Shown: piece by piece, positions 1-8,218 of the stretch
How the letters are laid out: every line of letters begins with the position of its first letter
How positions within the stretch are numbered: position 1 is the first letter of the stretch
DNA from: a virus
Strand: one strand, 5' to 3'
Virus record (IMG/VR): IMGVR_UViG_3300043640_000249
Location: 1-44,918 of that record
DNA: 44,918 nucleotides
Made by a program: the position numbers and the translations under genes
Notes under the pieces: model-generated
What the model was told of the DNA's origin: nothing
Database searches by the model: none
The model's input: the letters and a program-made list of their open reading frames with translations, nothing else

Positions 1-1165
1 GCTTGCCGTTGATGAAGTAGTCGGCGTGGCTGTTGGAGACCTGCACGTCGATGCCGCGGCGCGTGGTGAGCTCGGTGAAGCTGGTGTCGAGGACGAGGCC
101 GGTGTTCTGGGTGAGTCCGTCGGACTGAGCGACCGGCAGACCCCAGATACGCGCCGGGCCGGCCTCGGAGGGGCTGCCCCAGATGTAGATGCCGTCAGCG
201 GTGCGCAGCAGACGCACGTCCTGCCAGTCCATCGGGTGCATGACCACGGCGTTCGGCATCGCGCGGCCGTTGACCTGGATCAACACCATCGCCTTGTAGA
301 CCGCGTCCGGGACCGGGTCGGCGCCCTTCGCCTGCGTCTGGATCCCGGAGGTGTTCAGGAACCCGCGCAGGTTCGGCGCGGTGCCGTTGCCGACCAGGAT
401 CTGCGAGTCCAGGCGCTGCCGCAGCATGAACGGCAGCCGGTTGTTGACGTACCCGCGGGCCTGAGCGACGTCCTCGAGCTGCTCGTCGGTGATCGACAGG
501 TACGTGGTGATCTTCCGGACCGGGCTCGACTTCTCCGTCAGGCCGAGAGCCGACTCCGGGTACTGCGCGGCCTCGTCGGTCTCCGCCGCGTTGTTGGCGT
601 ACGTCGTCTCCTCCATGTAGACGACCGCGGCCTGACCCGTGGTGTTCGGGGGGATCAGGTCGATGATCTGGATCGGACGGGTCGCGAACTCGACCAGCTT
701 CCCGGTACGGGTCGTCTCCGGTGGCCAGCCGCCCGCCGTGGTCATCAGCGTCTTCACCTCGACGTCGAGGTGCGCCTCCGGCCCCTGGGTGCCCTTCTTG
801 AGCTTGAACGCGTCGGACTCGGTGAACAGGTCACCGACCGACTTCGCCTCGTGCTCGACCTTGCCCTTGCTGCCGTCACCGGACTCGGCGCCGCGCGCCT
901 TGGCCTCGGCCTCGGTCTCGGCGGCCTTCACGCCCGCGGCGGCCTTGGCGACCACCTCGAGGCCCTCGACCGTCTTGGCGTGCTCGTCGATCTCGGCGTT
1001 CTTCGTGCGGATCCACTCGACCTTCGCGGCCGAGTCGCCGTCGACGGACTTGACCTTGGCCATGTCCAGTTCGGTGCCGGCCTCATCGAAGACGCTCTTC
1101 AGCGCCTTCCGGGCCGTGTCCAGCTTGCCCCGTGCTTCATCGAGCGCGGGAAACGTGAGCGGCAT
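1..1165 (-). CDS. Major capsid protein, HK97-type (3' end cut by window edge)
   Basis: This gene encodes the main shell protein of the icosahedral head. It is read from an ATG at 1165 with an AAGGAG ribosome site a few bases upstream, and about 388 codons are present before the window edge removes the C-terminus. Residues 1 to about 120 are charged, Ala/Lys/Glu-rich and probably coiled, as expected for the scaffolding (delta) domain that the protease removes. The HK97-fold part follows, with recognisable stretches such as TTAGGWPPE and PNAVVMHPMDWQDV. It follows portal and protease in the standard HK97 order. The missing C-terminus (about 26 codons) is present in a second, slightly different copy at the other end of the window. 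I am confident of the family. Confidence 0.93.
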   Translation of the reverse strand, partial: MPLTFPALDEARGKLDTARKALKSVFDEAGTELDMAKVKSVDGDSAAKVEWIRTKNAEIDEHAKTVEGLEVVAKAAAGVKAAETEAEAKARGAESGDGSKGKVEHEAKSVGDLFTESDAFKLKKGTQGPEAHLDVEVKTLMTTAGGWPPETTRTGKLVEFATRPIQIIDLIPPNTTGQAAVVYMEETTYANNAAETDEAAQYPESALGLTEKSSPVRKITTYLSITDEQLEDVAQARGYVNNRLPFMLRQRLDSQILVGNGTAPNLRGFLNTSGIQTQAKGADPVPDAVYKAMVLIQVNGRAMPNAVVMHPMDWQDVRLLRTADGIYIWGSPSEAGPARIWGLPVAQSDGLTQNTGLVLDTSFTELTTRRGIDVQVSNSHADYFINGK

Positions 1166-1179
1166 GCTCGTCTCCTTGG

Positions 1180-1887
1180 TTATGCGACGTTCCGACGGAT
1201 CGACCGCAGCCATTCGTGGGTCGCCTCATCGGTGATGGCCGGCTCGTGGCTCGGCTCGGTGAGGACCGCGGCGAGCCGCTTCAGCTCCGCCTCGATCTGC
1301 TCGAGCAGCCCGGACGATTCCGGACTCAGCCCCTTGCCCTTCTCACGCCGCATCGCCATGACGTCCGCGGCTCTCACACCGAACTGGGTCAGGGCGGCCA
1401 GGACCGCCTCACCCTCGTCGGCGAACTTCAGGTGGCTCTTGGCGGACAGCGTCCGCGTACCGACCCCGGCGCCGAGCAGCACCGGGGAGACCTCGTGGAC
1501 CTTCAGCTCCTCGAGGAAGCGGACCTGCTTCCCCTCGTGCTCGCCGAAGGAGTACTTGGTGGCGTCGTAGCCGTAGGACCACTGGCCGAGTTCGCCGAGC
1601 TCCTTGACGGCCTCGAACGTGTCCTTGCCGGCGGCGGTGTTCATGAAGAACGTGCCGTCGAACACGGCTTCCTTCGTGCCGGCCCGGATGACGCCCTTGC
1701 CGACCGGTAGCGCACCACCCCAGGAGGCGTGCCCGTACGCAGAGATCAGCGCGGGCGCGCCGTCGGTAAACGCCCCGGCCTTCGTGACGTCGCCGTCGGA
1801 GTCGATCACGCCGATCGTTGAGAACACGGCTGTGACCTCGCCCTTCGCGGCGTCCTTCACCTCCACGCGGAGGCTCTTGGTGTCCAT
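1180..1887 (-). CDS. Prohead protease, HK97-type (peptidase U35 family)
   Basis: This is a 235-aa maturation protease that trims the scaffolding domain of the capsid protein inside the prohead. The early DSDGDV...GAF segment (residues 29-40), a histidine in YGHASWGG (His53) and a serine in GQWSYGY (Ser104) fit the catalytic pattern of this family. The C-terminal third is charged and looks like a self-cleaved tail. The ATG at 1887 has a strong GGAGGG site and overlaps the portal stop by one base (TGATG), so the two genes are probably translationally coupled. It lies 14 bp upstream of the capsid gene. Confidence 0.9.
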   Translation of the reverse strand: MDTKSLRVEVKDAAKGEVTAVFSTIGVIDSDGDVTKAGAFTDGAPALISAYGHASWGGALPVGKGVIRAGTKEAVFDGTFFMNTAAGKDTFEAVKELGELGQWSYGYDATKYSFGEHEGKQVRFLEELKVHEVSPVLLGAGVGTRTLSAKSHLKFADEGEAVLAALTQFGVRAADVMAMRREKGKGLSPESSGLLEQIEAELKRLAAVLTEPSHEPAITDEATHEWLRSIRRNVA

Positions 1888-3260
1888 CACTGCCCTCCTG
1901 CGGGTGGTGGTTTCGGTGGTGCCGGAAGCGCGGCCGGCGGCGGAGCGTTCGGATCCGGCGGCGGCTGCAACTGCACGGAGAACAGCCCGGAGTGGTTGCC
2001 GGTCAGCAGGCCGAGGTCTTCGGCCTGGATCGCTGCAATGACGGCATCCGGCTCCCAGCCCGCATCCAGCAGGTTCCGGATCGTCTGCGCGCGCATCTGC
2101 TCGATCTCGGCGGCGTCCTTGCGGTCCTCGCGCAAGAACGCGATATCGCGGTCGTCGTACCAGAGCTCGGCGCCGGCCGGGTTCGGGATCAACGCGGCCA
2201 GCGACCCGGCCGCGTTCCGCCACAGCGGGCGGAGCGTGCCGTCCGCCATGCGGCGCCGTGAGCTGGCGTAGTTCCCGGCGTTCAGCGAGCTGCCCTGTAG
2301 ACCCTCACTGAAGCCCACGATGACGCTCGGCACGCCGGCGGCCGCGGCCAGCCTGCTCTCGCCGGCGCCCTGGGTGGCTTTGAAGTCGATTTGTTTCAGG
2401 TCCGCGCCCACGACGTTCGCCGACGCGCCGCCGCCGACGTACAGCGTCTTGTACGCGTTCTCAACGCCCTTGTGTCCCTGATCCATCGCCGCGACGAACC
2501 GCTTGAAGTCGTCGGGCTTCACCGAGGCATCCAGCGACATGACGACCTGCGGGGTGGCGCCGTTCTCGAAGAACTTCGCCTTGTGCTCCGTCGCCGCCAG
2601 GTCCGCGCCGATCTCCCGCAGCACCGGCGTCAGCCAGCTCATCCCGCGCCAGTTCATCAGCGGATCCGGATACGGCGCGAAGTGTGCGACCTTGTCCGGA
2701 GTCAGGATCGTGCCCTGATCCGTGCCGGGCGTCCGCGGGCTGTAGATGTAGCCCAGCAGCTCCGCATCCAGTGCCGCGCCGAACAGGTCCGGCTCCAGCC
2801 TCGAGCCGGAGATGATCGTGACCCAGTCCGGCCGGAGCCGCCGGATCCGGCCGTTGACGACGGTCAGGTAGCAGTTCCCCGCCAGGTCCGCATCAGCGAT
2901 CATCCGCGTCAGCAGGTCACCTGTCGTCGCGTTCGGCCACGGGTGCTCGAGCAGCGCGAGATCCGCGTTACCGAACAGCTCACCCGGGCGGCCAGAGCGC
3001 ATCTGCCGCCACTGGAAACGGGCCTCGGAGAACACCATCTGGCGGACGAACATCAGCGCCGCGACGGCGCCGTTCCGCTTGTAGATGCCCTCGACGTAGC
3101 CCTCGAAGTCGTTCTCGATCAGCTCGGTGTCCGAACGCAGCGACGACGAACTGATCAGCGGATGCCGGAGCTGTTCGAGGTCCCACAGGTTCAGCTCGGT
3201 GAACTGCTTGCGGCCGACGACCGTGCGCCGAGTCTTCGCGACGCGCTCGAGCAGGCCCAT
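1887..3260 (-). CDS. Portal protein (HK97-type)
   Basis: This 457-aa protein should form the 12-subunit ring at the head vertex through which DNA enters and leaves. The call rests on length, on position between terminase and protease, and on family-like segments: NLWDLEQLRHPLI near the N-terminus, the DADLAGNCYL region near residue 125, the GMSWLTPVLREI helix near residue 215, and the AGVPSVIVGFSEG region near residue 310. The C-terminus is a Pro/Ala-rich tail. The start codon at 3260 shares one base with the stop of the preceding small membrane protein gene. Confidence 0.92.
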   Translation of the reverse strand: MGLLERVAKTRRTVVGRKQFTELNLWDLEQLRHPLISSSSLRSDTELIENDFEGYVEGIYKRNGAVAALMFVRQMVFSEARFQWRQMRSGRPGELFGNADLALLEHPWPNATTGDLLTRMIADADLAGNCYLTVVNGRIRRLRPDWVTIISGSRLEPDLFGAALDAELLGYIYSPRTPGTDQGTILTPDKVAHFAPYPDPLMNWRGMSWLTPVLREIGADLAATEHKAKFFENGATPQVVMSLDASVKPDDFKRFVAAMDQGHKGVENAYKTLYVGGGASANVVGADLKQIDFKATQGAGESRLAAAAGVPSVIVGFSEGLQGSSLNAGNYASSRRRMADGTLRPLWRNAAGSLAALIPNPAGAELWYDDRDIAFLREDRKDAAEIEQMRAQTIRNLLDAGWEPDAVIAAIQAEDLGLLTGNHSGLFSVQLQPPPDPNAPPPAALPAPPKPPPAGGQ

Positions 3261-3496
3261 CAGCCGCCGTCATCCCCGGCGCCGTACGCCGTCCGCCAGC
3301 CCACCACCATGGCGGCCAGCAGCCAGGAGACCACCGCCCAGCAAGTCCGTACGATCTGCGCGGCCAGCCAGCCGAGCATGAACGGAACCAGCGCCAGCAC
3401 GGTCAGCAGCAGCTTCGCCGCGTCGATGCGCTGCGCTTCGTCGCGCACCTGATCGGCCACCACGCTCGCGCGCAGCAGCATCGTCGGGGTCGTCAC
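3260..3496 (-). CDS. Small membrane protein between terminase and portal
   Basis: This 78-aa protein starts at a GTG that overlaps the terminase stop in a GTGA junction. A charged N-terminal helix (residues 1-28) is followed by two hydrophobic segments, about residues 28-45 and 52-67, so it is probably a two-helix membrane protein. No function can be assigned. Tight packing between two virion genes suggests it is made late. The longer open frame upstream lies antisense to nothing useful and overlaps terminase, so I chose the coupled GTG start. Confidence 0.6.
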   Translation of the reverse strand: MTTPTMLLRASVVADQVRDEAQRIDAAKLLLTVLALVPFMLGWLAAQIVRTCWAVVSWLLAAMVVGWRTAYGAGDDGG

Positions 3497-5046
3497 AGGT
3501 ACACCGCCCACGGCTCCATGGACTCCTCCTCGACGTAAGTCGCGAGCCCATGCCGGGCCAACGTGATCGCCACCAGCGGCGAGATATCCACCGACGGGCT
3601 GCGCCGGTCCCACTTCTGTCCATCGCCGAGCGGCTTCGTCACCGCGCCGGCCACCGCCGCATCGAGCGCCGGGTTCGGGATGTACCGGAACGTCGCATCG
3701 TCACCCTCGGCCGCGCCCGTGCCCGCGATCAGCGAGCCAGTCGCGTCCGCCACGTCCCCGGCCGAGGTGCGAATCACTTCGACACCCGCTTCCTCGAGGT
3801 CCGCGATCAGGAACCCTGCCGGGCCCTTCGGGTCGACCACGAACGGCGCGCCGTGTCGCTCCTTGAGCGCAACCGCGCGGTCCACAACCCAGCCCGTACC
3901 GCGGCGGTGGTCAACGACCTCCAGGTGACCGAGCCCGTCCTCGCGGACGCCAGCCACGCCGACTACCGCATGCGTACCGCCCGGGGTCGCGTCAATGGCG
4001 AACACGACCCGGCCGACCCGACGTGAGGTCGGATCGGCGAGTGACAGCCAGGTGTCCTTGTCGATGACAACCCAGTCCGGCCGAAGGTCCGGCACCCGCT
4101 GGCAGAGACACTCCGTGCGGTACACGGCATCCGGGTCGGTGGTGAGCGCCGAGTCGAGCGCCTCGACCGCCATCGTGTACCCGAGCGCCGGGTTCGCCTG
4201 CGCCCTGACCACGGGGTCCCGTAGTCGACAGGTCGGCGTGTGGATGTTGTCCGGCCGGCCGCACGTGCACTTCACGTCGTCGGGCGCGCTCCACTCGAAC
4301 AGGCCCAGCGTCTGGTCAGCGGTCTCCGGGTGCTCGGCCGCGGCGCGGCCCTGCTCGAGTAGAGCGTTCAACACGATCGACTTGTCATCGCCCGCGTTCG
4401 AGAACGCCCAGATCTGCGGGTTCGGTCGCGCCATCGTGGTCTTGGTGACCGCGCCCCACGAATCCCAGTTCTGATGCTCGCGGAGCTCGTCGAGGTTGAC
4501 GTCATCGCCGGACAGGCCACGGCCGCCGCGTCGGGATGCCGCTGCGATCTTCCACCGGGAGCCGTTGGTCAGCTTCAGGGCCTTCTTGCCGTTGGTCTTG
4601 TCGACCTTGGCGATCTCGGCCTTCAGCTCCGGGATCGACTCGACAATGTCAACGGCGTGGTCCCAGGACTCCTCGGACAGGTCCAGGTTCTGGGCCGTGC
4701 CGATCACGAGGCGAACCTGGAGGACGAACATCTTCCACAGGTTCTTGCCCTCGACGATCGTCGTCTTGCCGTTCTGTCTGGCCACCAGCACGACGACCGT
4801 ACGGAATCGGAACCGTCCGTCCGGGCGGAGCTCGTGCGCGTGGATCATCAGCCAGCGCTGCCACGGCAGCGGGTCGATACCGAGCGGGTCCTTGAAGAAC
4901 TCCAGCGCGGAGAAGCCGAGCGACGTCGCCGGCGTCAGCGCGCAGCCACATCCGCACGGGCCCGGCCGCCCAGTGACGAGCGGCGGAGTGAAAATCCTAG
5001 GAGTCGTGCTCCCCAGCAGGACTGGCGCCGGCGCGTAGCTGAGCAA
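3493..5046 (-). CDS. Terminase large subunit
   Basis: This 517-aa protein is the ATP-driven DNA packaging motor and nuclease. It has a Walker A-like VARQNGKTT (residues 88-96), a Walker B VNLDEL (183-188, Asp186/Glu187), a coupling-type SNAGDD segment near residue 215, and a nuclease-domain acidic site in AIDATPGG near residue 340. Two Cys clusters, CGCGC near residue 31 and CTCGRPDN...TPTC near residue 262, may form a small metal knob and are worth noting. The start is a TTG at 5046, overlapping the small subunit by 50 bp. I accept it because the segment PRIFTPPL and the motif PWQRWL that follow are typical of actinophage terminases, and there is no better start before them. Confidence 0.92.
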   Translation of the reverse strand: MLSYAPAPVLLGSTTPRIFTPPLVTGRPGPCGCGCALTPATSLGFSALEFFKDPLGIDPLPWQRWLMIHAHELRPDGRFRFRTVVVLVARQNGKTTIVEGKNLWKMFVLQVRLVIGTAQNLDLSEESWDHAVDIVESIPELKAEIAKVDKTNGKKALKLTNGSRWKIAAASRRGGRGLSGDDVNLDELREHQNWDSWGAVTKTTMARPNPQIWAFSNAGDDKSIVLNALLEQGRAAAEHPETADQTLGLFEWSAPDDVKCTCGRPDNIHTPTCRLRDPVVRAQANPALGYTMAVEALDSALTTDPDAVYRTECLCQRVPDLRPDWVVIDKDTWLSLADPTSRRVGRVVFAIDATPGGTHAVVGVAGVREDGLGHLEVVDHRRGTGWVVDRAVALKERHGAPFVVDPKGPAGFLIADLEEAGVEVIRTSAGDVADATGSLIAGTGAAEGDDATFRYIPNPALDAAVAGAVTKPLGDGQKWDRRSPSVDISPLVAITLARHGLATYVEEESMEPWAVYL

Positions 5047-5425
5047 GGCGACCCCCCACCGGCTTATCGGGCTTCATCGCCGCACGCGCGGCCGGCGCAC
5101 CACCCAGATCGCGGAGCACACCCTGCAACTGCGGGCCGAGCCAGCCCACGACCTTCGTCGCATCGCACATCGACTGGAGCTTCTCCAGCCGCTTGTACAT
5201 CCCGGCGTCCCCGGCAAAGTCGCTCATGACCTGCTCGAGCAGCTCGGAACGGTCGACGGCCTGCTCGATTTCGTCGGCCTGACGGAGCGCCAGCGTCTTC
5301 ATGGCCTCATCGGCGTCGGTCAGCCACGTCATCGACTGGATCGCCGTCTCGACCGCATCACGCAGGTCCGGCGCCCGCTTCCGCGGCTTGTCACTGACCG
5401 TCTTCAGATTCCGGCGAGGTGGCAC
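4997..5425 (-). CDS. Terminase small subunit (putative)
   Basis: This 142-aa, mainly helical and charged protein lies directly upstream of the large terminase, the normal place for the DNA-recognition subunit. It begins at GTG 5425 behind a GGAGG site. The middle (about residues 20-100) resembles the helical small-terminase type common in actinophages, with a basic N-terminus. The call depends mainly on position and length. It is the first gene of the packaging/head block downstream of a probable promoter at 5574-5602. Confidence 0.75.
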   Translation of the reverse strand: MPPRRNLKTVSDKPRKRAPDLRDAVETAIQSMTWLTDADEAMKTLALRQADEIEQAVDRSELLEQVMSDFAGDAGMYKRLEKLQSMCDATKVVGWLGPQLQGVLRDLGGAPAARAAMKPDKPVGGRLAQLRAGASPAGEHDS

Positions 5426-5636
5426 GCCCTACCTCCGTCCGAGCAGGGGTACGGCCGAAGCCGGGGGGAGATTTTTGGAGACGTGGTGGCGGGTCTCCGT
5501 ATGGTCACGCTTTGCGTGCGGGAGCCGCCCCCCCACCCCTGCGCTGACCTGCGCATATGTGGCGTGGATAGCGTTTATGCGTTTGAGCTGCATGAATGTC
5601 AATCACGATGCGTGACTTGCGCTTGGTTGCTCTCTG
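5426..5636. other. Non-coding stretch between HNH and terminase genes; likely cos/pac region
   Basis: About 210 bp without a convincing gene. It holds the minus-strand promoter at 5574-5602, a short CACGC-TTT-GCGTG hairpin near 5508-5520, and two poly-G/C runs (near 5460 and 5528). In HNH-terminase phages the packaging cut site usually lies close to these genes, so this is where I would look for cos, but no overhang sequence can be defined by eye. Confidence 0.4.
5574..5602 (-). promoter_or_regulatory. Probable promoter for terminase/late operon
   Basis: On the minus strand a perfect -35 TTGACA (5602-5597) is followed after 17 bp by CATAAA (5579-5574), which matches four of six -10 positions. 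Transcription would start near 5567, giving a leader of about 140 nt before the small terminase GTG at 5425. It is well placed to drive packaging and head genes. Confidence 0.5.
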
Positions 5637-5936
5637 CTACCAAGCCTCGGATGCCATTGGGGTGGGGTGCCCTGCCCCTGCGCCCTTGGACTGGTTGCAG
5701 CAGCGACCACACGTGGTGCATCTGCTGAGTGATCCATGTGCTGGGCGTAGGTACTCCAGGTCACATGGGTCTAGGCCGAGGGCTTCCAGTACGGGCAGGG
5801 GTGGCTCATGGTCCACGTCACCAGCACCGTCGTGTCCACACAGCCAGCACACACGTGATGTGTCGAGTACCTGCTTGCGTGCCATGCGCCAGCGGTGGCC
5901 TGTGCGCCCTGGGCTTCTGGGCATGGCCACCCCCAC
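5637..5936 (-). CDS. HNH endonuclease
   Basis: This is an HNH nuclease of up to 99 aa. It shows the signature CWLCGHDG...DVDHEPPL followed by AHGSLSRCTTCGRCCNQSKG, that is a Cys-X2-Cys knuckle, the DH catalytic pair and a second Cys set ending in the HNH asparagine. Such proteins sit next to terminase in many cos-type phages and are needed with terminase for specific genome cutting. The start is uncertain: ATG codons at 5936, 5924 and 5885 are all in frame. The conserved part begins just after the last one. Confidence 0.82.
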   Translation of the reverse strand: MGVAMPRSPGRTGHRWRMARKQVLDTSRVCWLCGHDGAGDVDHEPPLPVLEALGLDPCDLEYLRPAHGSLSRCTTCGRCCNQSKGAGAGHPTPMASEAW

Positions 5937-6008
5937 AGGATGCGACCCGGGGTGTTTCTGTGGTCCCCCGCTATCGACCTGCCCGGACGTCTGAGCGATG
6001 CTGCCCGT

Positions 6009-6161
6009 ATGGCGAGGGCGTTCGTGGAGTTGCCGTATGGGTGGGGTCCGCAGCGGCTGATCTTGGTGGCGTGGCGGAACGCGGGCTACAGCGTGGATCG
6101 GCTGGTGTGTGGGCCGCCGGATCCGGATCTACTGATCTTCGACGGTGTCCGTCCGGACTGA
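6009..6161 (+). CDS. Possible small plus-strand gene (50 aa)
   Basis: This is an isolated 50-aa reading frame opposite to its neighbours, overlapping the end of the HTH gene at 6129-6344 by 33 bp. The translation has a balanced composition (for example ELPYGWGPQRLILVAWRN) that looks more protein-like than the usual GC-driven shadow frames. There is no clear ribosome site and no family was recognised. It may be a small accessory gene or chance. Confidence 0.25.
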   Translation: MARAFVELPYGWGPQRLILVAWRNAGYSVDRLVCGPPDPDLLIFDGVRPD

Positions 6162-6344
6162 GGAGCGGTTGCGCCGGCCGGTCTGTTCGGACAGCTTCGC
6201 GGCTTGGACGATGTCCACGAGGACGCGGTCGCCGTCGCGCTGTACGGGGATGCGTTGCTGGCGTGCCCAGGTCTGGATGGTGCGGTAGGGCCGTTCGGTG
6301 GCGAGGGCGACGTCGGCGATGGGCCGCATGCGGGTGAGGGCCAC
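6129..6344 (-). CDS. Small helix-turn-helix DNA-binding protein
   Basis: This 71-aa protein starts at GTG 6344 behind an AGGGGG site. Residues 5-50 read as a compact helix-turn-helix of the MerR/excisionase type (IADVALATERPYRTIQTWAR, then a short wing ending VLVDIVQAAKL). It is the last gene of the early block and lies just upstream of HNH and terminase, with its own probable promoter at 6422-6451. That position fits a late-gene activator or an early-to-late switch protein, which is inference only. Confidence 0.65.
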   Translation of the reverse strand: MALTRMRPIADVALATERPYRTIQTWARQQRIPVQRDGDRVLVDIVQAAKLSEQTGRRNRSSVRTDTVEDQ

Positions 6345-6421
6345 GAAGCACCCCCTGGAATGAGTGAACCCCGGGTCGCTGTGGTGCGTTTCCCGGGGTG
6401 TGAGCATAGCTCCGCACTCAG

Positions 6422-6451
6422 ATGATGATTTAAGAGCTGTGATCTTGTCAA
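6422..6451 (-). promoter_or_regulatory. Probable promoter for HTH gene and HNH
   Basis: A perfect -35 TTGACA (6451-6446, overlapping the stop of the upstream gene) and CATCAT (6427-6422) are 18 bp apart on the minus strand. An interrupted dyad of two CCCGGG blocks lies downstream at about 6370-6400 and could be an operator. Transcription would start about 70 nt before the GTG at 6344. Confidence 0.45.
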
Positions 6452-6663
6452 CTAGGCGCGCGGGGGGCGGGCTCCCGCTCGACACGCTCGGTCTTCCAGG
6501 TGGCCGCACAGCGAGGGCACTCCAATGCGACCGGCTGGTTGTTCTCCAGTACGACGCGGAAGGAGGCGTGCCCCATCATGCAGGCGAACGCCGCGAACGG
6601 TGACGGTGTGATCCGGCGGACCTCGGTGACGTCCTGGGTCGTGGTCTTCGCTGCGACGCTCAT
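6448..6663 (-). CDS. Small zinc-ribbon-like protein
   Basis: This 71-aa protein starts in an ATGA overlap with the preceding gene. Four potential metal ligands occur as CMMGH (about residues 28-32) and CPRC (about 50-53), followed by a basic, Pro-rich tail. The layout suggests a single zinc ribbon. Function is unknown. It ends the continuous overlapping run of early genes. Confidence 0.6.
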   Translation of the reverse strand: MSVAAKTTTQDVTEVRRITPSPFAAFACMMGHASFRVVLENNQPVALECPRCAATWKTERVEREPAPRAPS

Positions 6664-7346
6664 CCCGTCATCCTTTCCTCTTCGGTGGCCTGTTCCAGCA
6701 GTTTCACCCATGACCCGCGCGGCCAGTTCGCGCCGCACCGCTGATGCCCGATCGGCCACTGCCCGTCCTCGGTCACAGCAGGCCCGTGGACCGGCAGGAC
6801 AGCCGCGCACCACACCGCCGAGGAGGCGTCCGCGCGGACGTGGAGGCTGCCACCGCAGTGCACGCAGTGCATGTCCCGCAGTGGCACCACGGGCGCGTCG
6901 TAGTGCAGGACGATGCGGGCGTGGTGCACGACGGCGCGGAGCCGGGCGACGATCCGTTTCCCGAGCTGCTCATCGGCGAGGGCCGCGTCCATGAGCGTGA
7001 CGTGGCCGGCCACGCGAACCTCTTCGACGAGCGCCGTGAGGGTGCGCTGGTATTCCTCGGGCAGGTGGAACGCGTCGGTGACGGGTTCGGCACTCTCGAA
7101 GCTGCCGGATGTGCCGATGGGTGACAGTGCCCCGTCGGCGTCCCAGCCGGCTGATCCTGCGGGTACGGCGGCGGTGCGGGCTTGGGCGATGAGTCCGACG
7201 TGGCGGGTGCGGTGGATGACGAAGTCGGGGATGCCGACGTCGCGGCGGCCGCGGCGGACGGTGCGGTAGCGGAGGATGCTTTCCTCGGTGCGGACTTCGT
7301 CGTCGAGTTCGCGGAACAGTGCGGCGATCTGCTCGGCCGGGGTCAC
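6660..7346 (-). CDS. Conserved-looking phage protein with C-terminal zinc ribbon, unknown function
   Basis: This 228-aa protein starts at GTG 7346 in a GTGA overlap. It has a helical N-terminal half (an ELDDEVRTEESI helix, then a basic strand with RYRTVRRGRRD) and a C-terminal CVHCGG...C...C...C cysteine set around residues 165-205. The arrangement resembles early proteins seen in many Streptomyces phages that have no known role. I do not assign a function. Confidence 0.6.
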   Translation of the reverse strand: MTPAEQIAALFRELDDEVRTEESILRYRTVRRGRRDVGIPDFVIHRTRHVGLIAQARTAAVPAGSAGWDADGALSPIGTSGSFESAEPVTDAFHLPEEYQRTLTALVEEVRVAGHVTLMDAALADEQLGKRIVARLRAVVHHARIVLHYDAPVVPLRDMHCVHCGGSLHVRADASSAVWCAAVLPVHGPAVTEDGQWPIGHQRCGANWPRGSWVKLLEQATEEERMTG

Positions 7347-8218
7347 TCGCCACCGTCCGTGCGGTCGGCCTCGGCCATGAGCGCCACGTAGTCGTCGCGG
7401 TGTGCGCCGTCGGTCAGCTCGAGAATGTCGCGCTCTTCGGGCTCGACCGAGTGGGCGGTGCACCAGCGGGCGTACGCGCGGAGCTGATCGAGCCTGGCCT
7501 GGAGCGCGTCCCGCTCAGCCGAGGCTGAACTTGAAAGGATTTCTTTGGAGTCCAGGGCGCGCAGTGCCGGGGCGTCCAAGGCTGCATCGAGCTGCCCGGT
7601 GATCTCTCGGCGTGTGAGCCGTTTAGCGCCGGTCGCGAGGGTTTCCCGTAGGTCGCGAAGCGCAGTGATCGCGGCGTCGGCTTCGTCGGCCCGCGTCTTG
7701 TGGAGCCACGCTTCTTGGCGCTGAGCCTTGAGGTGGATGCGAAGTCGGCCTGCCTCGGCGAGCCGGTCTTGGGTGACCTGGTGTTCGCCCTCGGCGTGCT
7801 CGGCGCGGCGCTCGGCATCGCCAACGCGGGCGGCGAGGTGCGCGGAGTGCTCCCAGCGGACGGACAGGGCGGCGTCGGCAAGGGTGCCGTAGCTGACCAT
7901 CTGCGGGAGCCGGTCGGCGGTCCCGTGTGCGTTGTAGGCGGCTCGGAGCGCGCTGGCCATCCGGTCACGCGGGTTGCCGGGGTCCTCCAGGAGCACGGCC
8001 ATCACGGCGTCGGCCCGGCAGGGGAAGCATGCCGCGCCGGTGATCGTGTGTCCGCAGACGGTGTTCGCGAGCGCCACGGCAATCGCGTCACGCAATCCGG
8101 GCGCGGTGCTGTGACAGCCGTGCTCGCATAGTCCGCCGACGCAGGATCCGCACTTCCCGTCACGGCAGTCGGGGTCGAGCAGCGGCTCGGGTGCGGTGGG
8201 GTTAGGCATCGTCACCAC
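7343..8218 (-). CDS. Cys-rich, coiled-coil early protein, unknown function
   Basis: This 291-aa protein starts with GTG GTG just at the end of the preceding gene. Residues 15-75 contain a dense set of Cys/His (CRDGKCGSCVGGLCEHGCH, then CGHTITGAACFPC) that could bind two metals. Residues about 110-210 form a long charged helix rich in Glu/Arg/Ala, probably coiled-coil. The C-terminus is helical and acidic. It may be a scaffold or DNA-associated factor; no family was recognised. Confidence 0.6.
   Translation of the reverse strand: MVTMPNPTAPEPLLDPDCRDGKCGSCVGGLCEHGCHSTAPGLRDAIAVALANTVCGHTITGAACFPCRADAVMAVLLEDPGNPRDRMASALRAAYNAHGTADRLPQMVSYGTLADAALSVRWEHSAHLAARVGDAERRAEHAEGEHQVTQDRLAEAGRLRIHLKAQRQEAWLHKTRADEADAAITALRDLRETLATGAKRLTRREITGQLDAALDAPALRALDSKEILSSSASAERDALQARLDQLRAYARWCTAHSVEPEERDILELTDGAHRDDYVALMAEADRTDGGE

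Noticed and set aside
26-1570. Long plus-strand open frame (514 codons) at the left end
   Set aside because: It runs antisense to capsid and protease genes that have clear motifs, and its translation is Arg/Val/Asp-rich low complexity, as expected of a GC-rich complementary frame.
5971-6417. Minus-strand open frame of 148 codons upstream of the HNH gene
   Set aside because: It is Arg/Pro/His-rich throughout and overlaps the better-supported HTH gene in another frame.
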